In this document: piece after piece, positions 33,690 through 44,966 of the stretch
Layout: each line of letters opens with the position of its first letter
Numbering within the stretch: position 1 is the stretch's first letter
Assembly (NCBI GenBank): GCA_029204225.1
Contig: CM055097.1
Span: 75,415,848 to 75,479,847, forward strand
DNA from: Diphasiastrum complanatum
Lineage: Eukaryota; Streptophyta; Lycopodiopsida; Lycopodiales; Lycopodiaceae
DNA length: 64,000 nucleotides
Direction of reading: 5' to 3'
Translations under genes and position numbers: made by a program
Notes under the pieces: model-generated
The model's input: the letters and a program-made list of their open reading frames with translations, nothing else
Told to the model about the DNA's origin: nothing
The model's database searches: none

Positions 33690-34280
33690 AAGGAGAGCTA
33701 CGAGGCACAAGGGATCACCAACATTCTGTTGTTGTAGAGACAATTGGCAAATGTCAAGATGAAAGCTAGAGGCAGCATGAACCTACATCTTGAGAAGATC
33801 AAGACTATGGCAACACAATTGGAAGAGGCTGGAGCGCTAGTTGATGAGAGACAACTTGTATTTAGGATCTTGGGCAGTTTGCCTGACAGTCGATTACGTG
33901 TGCAGTCTCGATTGCTACAGGATGATGTGAGGAAACAGTTGAGTGGCAAACAAGTAGATGTTGCATTCATCACCGAATTCAAGAACGTGAAGATCAAGAA
34001 AGATGAAGTGCAAGGAAGTGGTTATCACTAGAAGGACTCAAGCCAGAAGAAGGAAGGATTAAAGAAGAAGAAGGACGTGAAGTGCTACTACTATGATCAA
34101 GTAGGACATTTTGTGAGGCCGCATTGTCCCAAGAAGCATGAAGACATCAAGAAAAGGATTGCTGCTGAAGCCAAGCTCATCGAAGAAGAAGGGGAGGAAA
34201 CTAGTTGCATCATGGCAGTGACAAACGAGAAGGGATCCTCAGTTGATTCTTCATCAGATAATTGTGGGGAGGTTAGCTAG
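33690..34280 (+). pseudogene. Copia-H gag
   Basis: Frame 33744-34031 has a UBN2-type gag: LANVKMK, MNLHLEKIKTMATQLEEAG, RILGSLPDS. A stop at 34029-34031 separates it from a second frame with the nucleocapsid knuckle CYYYDQVGHFVRPHC. The knuckle has Tyr in place of the second Cys and one extra residue before the last Cys, so metal binding is probably lost. An acidic linker follows. The beginning of the gag is not open (a TAG precedes RQLANVKM). It is the 5' half of copia-H. Confidence 0.85.
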
Positions 34281-34286
34281 ACGAGC

Positions 34287-35309
34287 TTGCTGAGGGGATG
34301 CAAAAGCAACGAGGATCCATCATGGTATCTAGATTCTGCGGCCACCAGCCATATGACATATAACAGAGGCTTCTTTGTCACCTATGAGCTTATTGCAGGA
34401 GGTAAGGAGGTCATTGTGGGTAACAAAGGGGTCATTACTGCTGTTGGGATAGGATTTGTATGTCTACAGTTAAGTGAAGTGAAACATGTTATACTTAGTG
34501 AAGTATTGCATGTGCCTGACATTGCAAAGAACCTTGTATTAGTTAGTAACATAACATATATTAGTATTGAAATCACGTTTAGCAAAAAAGAGTGTAGCCT
34601 GATGGTTGATGGTTTTTCTATAGAAATTGGAAACAAAAAGGGGGGACTTTACAAGGTAGATGGTTCATGGTTTTTCTATAGCAATTGGGAACAGAAAGGG
34701 GAGACTTTACAAGGTAGATGGTTTTGCAAAAAAGAGAGAGATTGCCTGTGTTGCTACTATAGAAATATAAGAAATATAATGTTTGGCACAAGAGGTCTAG
34801 CAAAAGGGAATTTAGTGAGAGATTTTGACTTTGATTTCAATTCCGATATTGCGAGTTATGATGTCTGCCTGTATGGAAAACAAGTTAGAGGGCCGTTTGC
34901 TAGTTATGAGGGAAAACATGAACACCAGTTGTTAGGCCTGGTTCATTCTGATTTGTGTGGGCCTATGGAGGTAACGCCATTAGGGGGGGCAAGATACTAT
35001 GTCATATTTATAGATGATTGCTCTAGGATGGTGTTTATAGAGTTTTTAAAATGTAAGAGTCAAGCCTTCAATGCTTTCCAAGATTTCAAGAGACTTGTTG
35101 AGAATTATACAAGATGCAAAGTAAAGAAACTTAGGACAGACAATGGCGGGGGAAATAGGAGTAATGCATTTGACGACTTTTGCAACACTCATGGCATAAA
35201 ATGGGAGTTCACAATGCCATACACGCCACAACAAAATGGGCTTGCAGAGCACAAAAAACAAAACGATTATGGAGAAAGTCATATGTATGCTGCACTATGG
35301 GGAACATGA
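34287..35309 (+). pseudogene. Copia-H protease, pre-integrase and integrase
   Basis: A 340-codon open frame. Residues about 11-30 hold the retropepsin WYLDSAATSHMT (DSA, with Ala where Gly is usual). Residues about 110-145 include a 58-base tandem duplication. Pre-integrase follows in altered frame, so the LWH..LGH box is not seen. Integrase motifs are all readable: HSDLCGPM (first Asp), LRTDNGGG (second Asp), TPQQNGLAEH (Glu). The frame ends at a stop soon after the third motif. Copia pol normally continues uninterrupted into RT, so the element is broken despite the long open frame. Confidence 0.85.
34611..34726 (+). repeat. 58-base tandem duplication in copia-H
   Basis: Two adjacent copies (34611-34668 and 34669-34726) starting ggtttttcta. 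Because 58 is not a multiple of three, copy two is read in a different frame, yet both are open. Confidence 0.9.
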
Positions 35310-35660
35310 TGGGGAAATACCAAAATTGCTATAGGTAGAGGCTGCCAACACTATTGTACACGCCATAAACGGGTCACCAACAAAAGCTTTGAAGGGAAAG
35401 ACACCATACGAGGAGTGGCATGGACACAAAGAACCCTAAGTTACCTAAGGTCATTTGGATGTACAACTTTTAGTCTGATACTAACTGAGAACAGGAAAAA
35501 GCTAGATCAAAGGTCCATCAAATGCATGCTTGTTGGATATGCAGATGATGCCAAGGCTTACAGGATATATCATGCAAGGTCAAAATGAGGCTTATATCTC
35601 CAGGGATGTCGTTTTCTATGAGGAAGATGCATGACATGCAGAGAAGGAGAATGAACAAAG
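35310..35660 (+). pseudogene. Copia-H integrase C-terminal and linker, frameshifted
   Basis: No single frame is open. Pieces read LRSFGCTTFSLILTENRKKL, then RSIKCMLVGYADDAKAYRI, matching the copia integrase C-terminal block (FGC..Y......KLD.RS..C.FVGY....KGYR). A stop after ARSK and another frame change lead to the next frame at 35674. Confidence 0.8.
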
Positions 35661-35673
35661 AAACAATAAAAAA

Positions 35674-36395
35674 TTGCAGATTCTCGTGCTAAATGAATCA
35701 CCCAAACCATGTGAACACAATGACAGAATTGAGGTCGCTGAGAAAGGAATCACCGAGCAAGGGAAAGACTTAATAGTTGAGCAGCCAATGGAAGTCGAAC
35801 CCAAGAGGTCTATAAGAACGAAGAGGACGCCAAGGAAATTCAGGGACATGGTGTTCCTGATAACAGATGAGATGATAAAAGAATCCAACATCTATAGAGA
35901 ACCAGCAGCAAACATGGACTGGAACAAATGGAAGGAAGCACTGATCAAGGAGATGCATTCAATAGAGAAAAATCATGCTTGGGATTTGGTCAGATTGCCT
36001 GAAGGGAAAAAGCCTATAGGGTCCAAATGGGTGTTCAAAATCAAATATGACGCAGATGGGAATGTGAATAAGTACAAAGCTAGGATAGTGGAAAATGGGT
36101 ATTCCCAGATACATGGGATAGAATATGATGACACTTTTGCACCAGTGGCAAGGATCTCTTCCATCATAATTCTAGTGGCCTAGCCAACATTGAATGATCT
36201 TGAAATTTGTCACATGGATGTGAAAATTGCTTTCTTGAATGGGGAGCTGCATGAAGAAATATACATGTGCCAGCCATAAGGCTTTGAGGTTGGAGAAGGG
36301 TTGGTGTGCAGATTGAACAAGGCCATATACGGGCTAAAGCAAGCAATATCCAAATCTTGGTATGAGAGGGTTGAAGAATTCTCTTAGAGATGTTT
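35674..36395 (+). pseudogene. Copia-H reverse transcriptase, N-terminal half
   Basis: Frame 35674-36183 has a linker with RSIRTKRTPRKF, then RVT_2 motifs: MDWNKWKEALIKEMHSIEKN, WDLVRLPEGKKPIGSKWVFK, DGNVNKYKARIVENGYSQ, DTFAPVARISSI. A TAG stop at 36181 interrupts it. The reading then continues as CHMDVKIAFLNGELHEEIYM and NKAIYGLKQAISKSWYERV up to about 36390, with another stop within. The YVDD box, RNase H and 3' LTR are absent. Similarity ends near 36395, so this is a 3'-truncated copy. Confidence 0.87.
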
Positions 36396-38605
36396 ACTGA
36401 TTGGTATTGAGGCAACGATGAAACTGGGCCACCATTATGACATTGGCATTCAATTGTACTTCAGATGTAGAGTTGCAAGGTCAACGATGGCTCTCTTCTT
36501 ACAATCCTTGTGTCTTTTGAAAACGAACATCACTTTTTCCCACCTGAGGAAGGTTTTTTAGCTCTCAAACAAAGGTGAATTCATCACAAAGACACTAACA
36601 CATCCTTACAATGGAATTTCTGCTTCTCATGACAGAACTATAAGAATACCCCCAAAGTAAAATTGACAAAATTAAAAATTATCTCTCCCTACTTGTCACA
36701 CAGTCTTCATGCCTCACACACCTAACAGAGATCTCTCACTCATGCAATCTTTCAAGAATGAAACTACATGAAGCATATACTTGTATTGGTTGAAATTCTC
36801 ACTCTTGAAGGCTCTCTCAACATGAGATTGGGAATGATACATACAAACATGTATAAAAATTCTTCCATACTAGTTAGACTTTCTCATTATGAACTTCATG
36901 AAGAAACGTTAAGAACCACACCCACACATAACCAACACACATATGAGGGCAACAGTACTGATGCTGGTTATGCCCTACGTGAGTAACAGAGGTCCTGCCA
37001 CATCCAATCCTAGGAGCTTCCTCTGTTAGCCCGTGCTCCCGAGCCAATGAGAGTTTTCTAGGCTCTCAGAAGTATGACTGTAAGGAGGGGGTTCTAGTAC
37101 TTTCGATGCAATGATTCATGAGCTTTCTAGGGTCATGGTCACGTAAAAACTTTCGATTGCTAATTCGCGCTAGGATCTCACTAATATCTCTCTTCCCATT
37201 GAATTTGGCTTGCAGCTAGTAAAAATACTATATGGGCTTGAAACCGATTTACTACCTATGTGCTCGTGGGGTGCAAGTTATACACATCGCCTTGCTTGAT
37301 AGGCGGTGGTATGTTCGCCGACCGTCGGGTCTAGGTATTTCACTAGACAGTATTGATGACGGGTGTGACTAGTGATTCCTAACCCAGGTGGCGTATTTCG
37401 GCATGTTGGGTGGACTGCCTGCCCGCTCTTGTATTTCAAAGAGGTCGGGTTTACCAATTCGACCCGTCACGAACACTTCATACAATGCATTGATAAGGAT
37501 TGTTTGAAATGGATGTGAACCCAAAAAGAAACCATGAGCAATAATGAGAATGTCTTATCAGTGATCAATCTCGATTATGACTTGATTCTATGCAATAGCA
37601 TCAAAGACGGTTCACATGTGTTTTAGTAATGAAAAAATCGCTACGGGTCACCACTTTCAACAATGCTAAAATCAAGGTACAAAACAGGGCATCCAAAATG
37701 CTTTTTATAGAAATATGACAAGATTAAAAATAAAATAGTACCTCACATGAAAGGGAAAGCCAGTATGCTGCAATAGCCCCAAGTCTTGAGTTTTTGGCAA
37801 ACCGTGATATTGTCAATTCCGGGCCTCCTAGAGATGGAGTCAAGGGAAAGGATAGAGAGCAACTGGAAGCGATGAAGAATGAGAAGCCTTTACATCCAAT
37901 TGCTCTCTGCCAACGATGAATGAACAGCAAAACAGAATTCACACTCAATCAATTCTCTGTCTGTGGTAACGACGGAAGCAATTCTCAGTGATTTTCAAGT
38001 GGAGCTCCTATTGAATGATTCAGACCACTGCAAACATTTGTTCAGAATTTTTAAACTTTTACAGATCAAAACAAAGAATCTATCATGTATACTTGTTGGA
38101 CTGAGCATCATGATTCGAAAGGTTCTCCTTGGCTGATGATGTCACCAAAAGTTTCATCTAGAACTAATCTTGCTTGGTAATTGTAGGTAACCACAACAGC
38201 AGCAGAGCAGAAATAGCTCGTTTAATGATCGTCTCGCTACCGTTGGATTTTTTATTGAATGCTTCCAACCTGCCAGTAGCGCAGCTGTTGTTATCTCTTC
38301 ATGATTATGGCTATAAAACTACCAAAGAAGTGTACTATCAACAACACTTATTCTTCCACATGATCACAGACTAGAAGTATCGTTCATCTGGAAAATGTGA
38401 TGGGGTACTGGTTGTAGCAATCTGGCAGCAACATGACTTGATGGTTTTCCGATAATGATTCTCTAATAACAGTGATGGTCACCTCAACAGAAGTGCGATT
38501 AATTGGCAATTAGAAGTGCGATTGAATCTTCCAAAAATCTCCTTCGGAGATCAGCGAGCAACTGGCCACAGAGGTGCGATTTACCTGCCACAGTGATTTC
38601 CACAA
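36396..38605. other. Unassigned interval
   Basis: No domain-bearing frame. The middle (37000-37460) is GC-richer, with phrases such as ccgaccgtcgggtctagg and caattcgacccgtcacg, and may be an LTR or a flanking region. Short frames at 36768-36986, 37724-37948 and 38174-38374 are not gene-like. Confidence 0.35.
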
Positions 38606-38611
38606 AGAAGA

Positions 38612-39540
38612 AGTGCTTGAGAGGTGACAATGGTGGTGAGTACATATCTAACAAGTTCAAGGCCTTTTGTGATGAGCATGGGATCAAGAGAGAGTATACA
38701 ACATCAAGGACCCCACAACAAAATGGAGTGGCTGAAAGGAAGAATAGGACTTTATGTGAAAGTGCTAAAGCTATGAGGTTTAAGTGCTAATCTTGACAAA
38801 CCATTTTGGTATCAAGCTTTGTTGTGTGCCAATTTCTTGTGCAATAGGTGGCCGAGTGCTATTTTGGATGGAAGGACACCTTTTGAGATGCTATTCAAGA
38901 GGAGGCCGAGTGTCAACTTTCTAAGAACCTTTGGATGCACATGCTATGTCAACATTACTCTTGATGATAGGACCAAGGAGGATCCATCTTCAAAAAGAGG
39001 TATTTTTGTTGGATATAGTGAGGTGAGTAAAGCCTACAAGGTTGACATTCCTTCTACTAACAAAGTGATTGTTGGTAGAGATGTCATTTTTTATGAGAGA
39101 AATATTACAAAGGTGTCTTCAAGCATGATTGATGGTAGAGTGGATGGATCTAACATTCTTGATGTTGATGAAAAGGATCCTACTTTGGATGGTGATGATG
39201 ATGGACCTTCATCTAGTCAAAAGCCAAGGAGAACATCAAGAGAAAGACAAGTACCTCCAAGGCTCACATATGATCAAAAGGGTAAGCAAGTAGTTTCTGG
39301 AAATTATGTTGCTTTCCTAACCTCTTTGGATGAGCCTACAAGTGTAGATCAAGCAGGGAAAGAAGAGGAGTGGATCCAAGCAATGGATCTCAAGTATCAA
39401 GCTCTTATGAAGAATGGAACATGGAGATTGGTGGAGTTTCCTAAGGACAAGAAAGCTATTGGATGCAAATGGATCTTCAAGGTGAAGACAAACCAAGATG
39501 GATCTATCAACAAGTACAAGGCAAGGTTAGTGGTAAAAGG
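38612..39540 (+). pseudogene. Copia-I integrase to RT fragment
   Basis: The best preserved copia coding stretch in the window. It starts inside integrase at LRGDNGGEYISNKFKAFCDE (second Asp), then TPQQNGVAERKNRT (Glu). A single frameshift near 38785 separates this from a 258-codon frame with FLRTFGCTCYVN, KRGIFVGYSEVSKAYKV, an acidic linker with PRRTSRERQVPP, and RVT_2: WIQAMDLKYQALMKNGTW, DKKAIGCKWIFKVKTNQDG, SINKYKARLVVKG. The reading frame then crosses directly into LTR-A at 39541, so the apparent C-terminus is LTR sequence. The 5' end is truncated at 38612. Confidence 0.9.
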
Positions 39541-40350
39541 TGTGAAAAATGCAAAAATAAGCTTGGTAGAGGCCAAAAATCTTGTATATAGATAAACACA
39601 CGTGTGAAACTAATGTACTTGTCATGTACCATAGTCATATAGGATGTACATATGATTTAATTCAAGTTCTAGTGGCTAAAAAGGCCAAAAACTAGTTTTC
39701 TAGACATATGACACATGCCATCAATCTATTGATTGCATGAGCCACATCCTTTGGTTAGGTGTCATATCCATGTGTAGAGAACAACTCACACATGTGGAAT
39801 AAACTGAAGTAGGTGAATTTTGAGTTCTAGAAGATTTCCAAGTAGATCTTTATATAGAAGGAAAATAGACCAAAAGTGCTCAAAATAGAAGGTTTTGTCC
39901 AAGTGTCAGTTTTGCATGATGAATCATCATATGACAAAGCACCTTCACACAAGTGGGATCAGAGGGATGATCAGTACCATGAGCTCTCACTTATTGTATA
40001 TATAGAGCCACATTTGGCCATAATCAGTGTGAGACACCAATATTGGTTTTGGAAGCAATTTTGAGTGTTTCTCTCCATTTGTCTACATTTGTTTTGATGG
40101 TTTTGAGGTTCTATCAATGTGTACTTGATTTTTAGGTTGGAGTCCATACTCAGACAATTTTTCACACGTGTGAAACCAGAAAGTACACCTACCTTCAATT
40201 AATGATTGTTCTTGTTAGGATTTTGTGTCTATAATTGATTTAGATTGATCTTAATCTCAAGTAGATTGATAGATCAAGTAATCTGACAACCAATCCCTCT
40301 TGAGGATCAGATTAGGATCCACTCTTGGTCCTTTTTGTACTTTTTTCACA
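39541..40350 (+). repeat. LTR-A copy 3
   Basis: An 810 bp LTR starting TGTG and ending CACA, homologous over its length to 4467-5296. It starts within the copia-I RT right after the VVKG codons and is followed by a Met-type primer binding site, so it is a 5' LTR. A TATA-like tatatatagagcc lies near 39996. No second LTR-A is found downstream. Confidence 0.9.
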
Positions 40351-40362
40351 TGGTATCAAAGC
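40351..40362 (+). other. Primer binding site after LTR-A copy 3
   Basis: TGGTATCAAAGC, one base off the initiator Met-tRNA complement TGGTATCAGAGC, placed exactly at the LTR end. Confidence 0.88.
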
Positions 40363-41600
40363 CTAGTACAAGAGGTTTTGTTGAAATTGATAGGGTTAAT
40401 CCAAATCAAAGCCAAAATTAGCAATTTTTTGGAAACTAGTCAAATTTTGGGTAGCGAGTTGGATTTGATAGATATTATCAAAAATTTTGGATCAGAATTT
40501 GTTGTGGGCTGTAGGAACTCCTTTCACACGTGTGAGTACGTACAGCTCCGGTTTTGGCTGAGAAAATTCAAAAATTTGTACAATTTGACTCACACACCCA
40601 ATTTGAGAGATTTTTGGTGCAAAATCAAGCATTTTCTATAAATAATCTAATCCCTTGATTAGTTCTTGGATTAGATCAGCCAAGAAATTAAATTTGAAGC
40701 TTGAAATAGGTGCATTAATTGATCATCTCTGATTTTTTGAGTGCATGTTGAAGTTGAGAGAGATTTTGCTAAAAATCATAGGTTGAGTGATATGCAAGGT
40801 GAGAGGTTGAAATCCATTGTACCATCACTCTAGATTTGTTCAAGAGTGATAGGGTAAAGTTTAGAAGCATCAATTTTCTAGAAAACATCATCGGATCTGT
40901 CCTCCAAGTGAAACCTTTGAGAGTTTCTAGTGTCTATGCAAATCTTTTGTGGAATTTGACATAGATTGGCTTCAATTGAAAGAAGAGATTGAGATCCAAG
41001 TCACATTATTCAATCCTACTCAATTTGTTTGAGTGTTTGTGAGGTTTGAAAAGAGTCATTAAGGTGTCTATGGCAAATGTGTAGATAGAGATACAATTTT
41101 CTAAGAGTTCATATTTGAGTATTCATGCATGGTTGAGATCTTTGTGAATCTCTAGTTGTCTAATTTTTTAAGCTTTGTGAAAAATTGGTGGTATAGTTTG
41201 TTGTCAAAGCAAATCAAATTCATTCTAAATCTCAAGTGTGAGATTATTTGGGTCAAGAGTGAGTCTAAAATAAGTGATTAAGTTTTATTTTCCTGTATTT
41301 GAAACAAAACCCATCTTTTGTTCAAGAATCTCAAGTGTTGAGAGAACCAGTCAAGTGAAAAGAAAAATCCAGGTGTCAAATCTTTTTCATATCCATTTCA
41401 ACTTTCAAAAGAAAGAGTCATTGGTATCTGATGAATCCAATAGGAGTTTGGATCTGATTTCTTTTGTGATTTGATTCAAAGATTGTGTGCTTTTGTCTCA
41501 ATGATCAAAGCAAAGTTTCCAAGTGACTAGTCATTAGTATGAAGATTGATTCTTAGGTTTGTGAGCTAGATCTTTTGTAGATCATTCTAGATTATCGAAG
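40363..41600 (+). other. LTR-A internal leader, no clear gag
   Basis: About 1.2 kb between the primer binding site and the long ORF, AT-rich and without recognised coding motifs. The first 55 bases are shared with the internal start of LTR-A copy 2. Such leaders occur in non-autonomous or decayed LTR elements. Confidence 0.5.
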
Positions 41601-42929
41601 ATGTTCAAATCTAGTCTCTTGAAAGTCACAAATTACATTTGTAAAATCATATCACAGGTTTTTATTCACATGGCATCAATAGGTGGCATCCTATTGAAGG
41701 AAAGAAAGGATCCTAAGTACAACCTTTGTGGCAAGGGAGGATATATTTTCTCAAGATGCTACAAAAAGAAGATCAATCCATCCAAGGAGAACCAAAGCAA
41801 CGGGGCCGAGGTGAAGGATGGAGCTTCAAGTTTGAAATGCAAATACAAGAAGGACAAGTCCAAGGGAAGGTGTTTCCTTTGTGGAAAGGTGAATGAGGCT
41901 TGGAGTCTCACAAGGACTTGCAAGATTTGTCTTCAAGAGTCCATCACAACACATGTCAAATCTTTTGAAAATTTTCATTTGGAAGTGCATTATTTGGTGC
42001 AAGATACAAAGATATATGGCACTTTCTTAAAAGTAACTTGGATTTATTTCATGTCCTTGGAGAGTAGTTTGCTTGGAACTTTAGATAAGCTCAAACTTAT
42101 TGTTATTATCCAAGAGAAATTAATCAAGAATAAGGAGCAATCTCAAAATGAAAATAGTTTCATTTATGCTATCATGCCAACTTATGAAGAACCATTTTGC
42201 TTTGAAGAGATTTTTGTATCTCAAAGGTGGATTAAGGCAATACTAGTTGAGTGTGATGCCTTAAAAGATAGCAAAATATGTTTTTCTTGTAAGCTTACAT
42301 TAGTTATGAAGTCAAGGAAATGGAAATATCTTCATAATGTAGGATCTTTTGGTTTCAATAAGATCATGAATGATGTGTTCATTCATAAAGATGAAAATGG
42401 TAAGTTTTCAATCTTAAAGGCAAGTTGTAAACTTCTTATGAGAATAAGTGAAGCATCCAAAGTGGACACTTATATCCATAAGCAAGTAGTTAGCCTTATT
42501 GAGATGGAAATGCCTTTTGATTTCAATATTAGAAAAATCATGCCAAGTTGTGGTGATTTTTGGACTTATGTTTCTAGCATAAGTATTCTTGATAATCATA
42601 GGAAGTGCATATTGAATGGTCATACTTGTTGTGATCATTATGAGACATGGAGGTCTCAGATTTCCATCAAAAAGGAGCACCATGAAGAGGATCTTAAGGA
42701 GTCATCTCAAGGTTCAAATGTGCCAAGGATTGAGGAGGAGAATTCTTCTCAAGGTTCAAGTGTGCCAAGGATTGAGGAGGAGAGACCTTCTCAAGTTGAA
42801 ATTCCAAAAAGAAACTCAAGAAATATGGTTGAGTCCATGTGGCTCACATTTCAAGGGAAAGAGGAGAATATCTCATGTGAATATCACATACTTACTTCTC
42901 TTATGTCATTTGATAAATCGATTTGCTAG
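41601..42929 (+). CDS. 442-codon ORF with two zinc-knuckle-like motifs
   Basis: The longest open frame in the window, inside decayed LTR sequence. Residues about 41-53 read CGKGGYIFSRC after a preceding Leu-Cys (CX2C-like knuckle with Tyr for His). Residues about 92-108 read CFLCGKVNEAWSLTRTC, another degenerate knuckle without His. Residues about 200-245 weakly resemble the start of an RVT_2 domain (EPFCFEE, RWIKAILVECDALKD). The C-terminal third has two copies of SSQGS-VPRIEEE and a linker-like PKRNSRNM. The order is not that of a normal copia polyprotein. It may be a gag-like protein of the LTR-A element or a chimera of remnants kept open by chance. Product unknown. Confidence 0.4.
   Translation: MFKSSLLKVTNYICKIISQVFIHMASIGGILLKERKDPKYNLCGKGGYIFSRCYKKKINPSKENQSNGAEVKDGASSLKCKYKKDKSKGRCFLCGKVNEAWSLTRTCKICLQESITTHVKSFENFHLEVHYLVQDTKIYGTFLKVTWIYFMSLESSLLGTLDKLKLIVIIQEKLIKNKEQSQNENSFIYAIMPTYEEPFCFEEIFVSQRWIKAILVECDALKDSKICFSCKLTLVMKSRKWKYLHNVGSFGFNKIMNDVFIHKDENGKFSILKASCKLLMRISEASKVDTYIHKQVVSLIEMEMPFDFNIRKIMPSCGDFWTYVSSISILDNHRKCILNGHTCCDHYETWRSQISIKKEHHEEDLKESSQGSNVPRIEEENSSQGSSVPRIEEERPSQVEIPKRNSRNMVESMWLTFQGKEENISCEYHILTSLMSFDKSIC
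42702..42786 (+). repeat. 42-base in-frame tandem repeat
   Basis: Two 42-base units within the 442-codon ORF, encoding SSQGSNVPRIEEEN and SSQGSSVPRIEEER. The length is a multiple of three, so the frame is kept. Confidence 0.85.
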
Positions 42930-42989
42930 ACTTAGAAGTTGACTTTTCAAAGTTCATTAGTCTAAATTTCATCTGAATAAACACTTTTT

Positions 42990-43472
42990 GAAAGTGTGGG
43001 AAAGTTAGAATGCGAGTTTGAGTAGATTCAATTTGAATAGTTGGGTACATTGAATCTAAACCCAAAATTAGTAGGGTTAGCATTTTGGTGGGAAAGCCAA
43101 GTGGCCAAATAGGGTTTGGACCTGTTATAAAAGGATGTAACTCGTGGAGAGAGTGATATTCTCTCTTCTCTACCTCATTTCATGCTTATACATGGTTCTC
43201 TTGGGTTCTACTATCCATTGGTGCACTATCTTGGTGATTGCTTGCAATTCTATGTGTAGAACAATCTATATTTGTTATACAGTAGCTTGCTGGTTTTGTA
43301 CGGACAACAACAGTACATAATCATTTCATTCAAGTTTGATCAAGTTCTATTGGTGTTTGCATCTCAATTTGTGTGTAGATGCTGATTTTTCTACATTGAT
43401 GAGATTGGTAGTGTATTTCTCTTTCTACCCAAAGATCATTCAAGTAGATCGGATGTTAAGGATTTGAAATCT
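42990..43472 (+). repeat. LTR-J copy 1 (3' truncated)
   Basis: Its right part (about 43175-43472) is the reverse complement of 48730-49080. A TATA-like ttataaaagg lies at about 43127, followed by a ctctcttctc initiator-like stretch, as in a copia LTR U3/R border. The left end is set approximately at a TGTGGGAAAG start. The last ~35 bases of the LTR, present in copy 2, are replaced by gypsy-K sequence at 43473. Confidence 0.75.
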
Positions 43473-43473
43473 T

Positions 43474-44004
43474 TCACCCATCATGGGCTAGAGATTCGAG
43501 GGGAGCCTTGTCTTTCTCTTGCCGGGATGGGGCTTGGAATTTATTGGGGATTGGTGTAGGACTAGAGACAATTTCAGAAATTTTTCGAACAATGGTGAGG
43601 TCACCCGACGGTTGAATTTGAAGTGGTTTTTTCATTTTCTCTTTCATAGTATGACCACGTGGTTGAGTTTTTGGTGGTGGAGATGTGTGTGGATGAGGGA
43701 CAGTTGGTACGTCATGGAGGATCTTGTTATCAATTTGAAAGATAGTCTCCTCCTCACAGAGATCCCATGGATAGTGTGGGCGTTTGGGACGGTAGAATTT
43801 TGTCTCAGGTTCTTCAATTGCAACCTTGGCACGGTTCCACCTTGAAAGCATGTTGCGGATAGGTCCTAGGTGGGAGTGCTTCCATATAGTTGAGGATCTG
43901 AAGATCAGAAATGTCCATATCTTCTGGGCAATTCTGAATTTGTAAGACGTTCTCATCATCAATGAATTAATCGCCTGGTTCATTAGTAGGTAGCCATGCA
44001 ACAT
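43474..44004 (-). pseudogene. Gypsy-K region after protease
   Basis: A 176-codon minus-strand frame, Pro/Ser-rich with TSPPPKTQPRGH and IPNKFQAPSRQEKD. It follows the protease on the minus strand and precedes the place where RT should start, but the copy is truncated here by LTR-J. It shows no conserved domain of its own; its assignment to the gypsy polyprotein is by position. Confidence 0.55.
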
Positions 44005-44229
44005 TTAGCAGTTCATCATGGTGTGGAAGAATATCAATAAAATTGACATTGATGATAGGTGTATCTAGATCAGGTAATTGGTCATGATCGATCGGGAGTG
44101 GACAGGTACAATTATCCTGATGCTGAGCACAATAATCGGCATTCACACAATCAATGGTAGCTAGACTGTGACTCCAGTTTATGGTTTCAGTAGATTTAAC
44201 ATAATGACCTTTTTCATGGCTGGACTGGT

Positions 44230-44660
44230 ATGGCTCAAATACTAAGTTGGTGGTTGAGGATCCCTCGTCATGGATGTGTGCAGGTTTGAGTTTACTCGTT
44301 GAGTCAATGGTGACAGAACTGTCACGATTGCCAAAAGTGATTCGGCCTTTGCTCCAGTCATGAACGACTCGTGCATTGGTGAGCCACGGACGACCAAGTA
44401 GTAATTCATAAGAATAGGCATTACAAGTACTACGAGATCAACAGAAAACTTGAGACCTCCTAGTTTGATCAGCATGTGCAGAAGGAAACCGATAGGTCGG
44501 ACCACACTTTGATCAGCCATCCGAAGCTGACAAGTAGGTTTGGCTAGCTTGTTGTTCAGATTTCATTCCATCATGAGGGATGTGGAAACGATATTAAGCC
44601 CAGAACCTCCATCGAGTACTGCTAAAACTTCACGAGATTGATGATGGGTAGCTGGGATTT
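44230..44660 (-). pseudogene. Gypsy-K aspartic protease
   Basis: The minus strand reads VLDGGSGLNIVSTSLMM, a retropepsin active site of the gypsy DGGS/DSGS type, then a stop codon, then CQLRMADQSVVRPIGFL and the frame 44242-44520. A later frame shift leads to LLGRPWL-like sequence (G.PWL block of gypsy proteases). The protease is therefore interrupted at least twice. Confidence 0.75.
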
Positions 44661-44966
44661 TGATGTTGCCTCGTTCGCTGAGTGGATTGGTTAGATGTAA
44701 GGACATTTCAGGCAACTCGTCAATAATGGTGGTGGTATTGGATTGGATCTGTTGTTTCCACTGGCCAACATGCTTCCAAAGTACATGGAAGGGAAGAGTG
44801 ACATTGGCTTGTAGTAGATCTCCCCAAACTTCGGTACCTTCAAGGGTTTTGCTTTGAAAGGGCTTGGGAGGTACTTTATGGGATGAGAAAGATTGTTGGT
44901 CGGCATTGCGAATTTGTTGGCGATACTCATGATGCAGCCGAATTTCTTCAGACGGGTGACGTTAAA

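Noticed and set aside
37000-37460. Possible rRNA or tRNA fragment in a GC-richer patch
   Set aside because: Phrases do not fit conserved rRNA helices or a tRNA cloverleaf with T-loop GTTCRA; no support.
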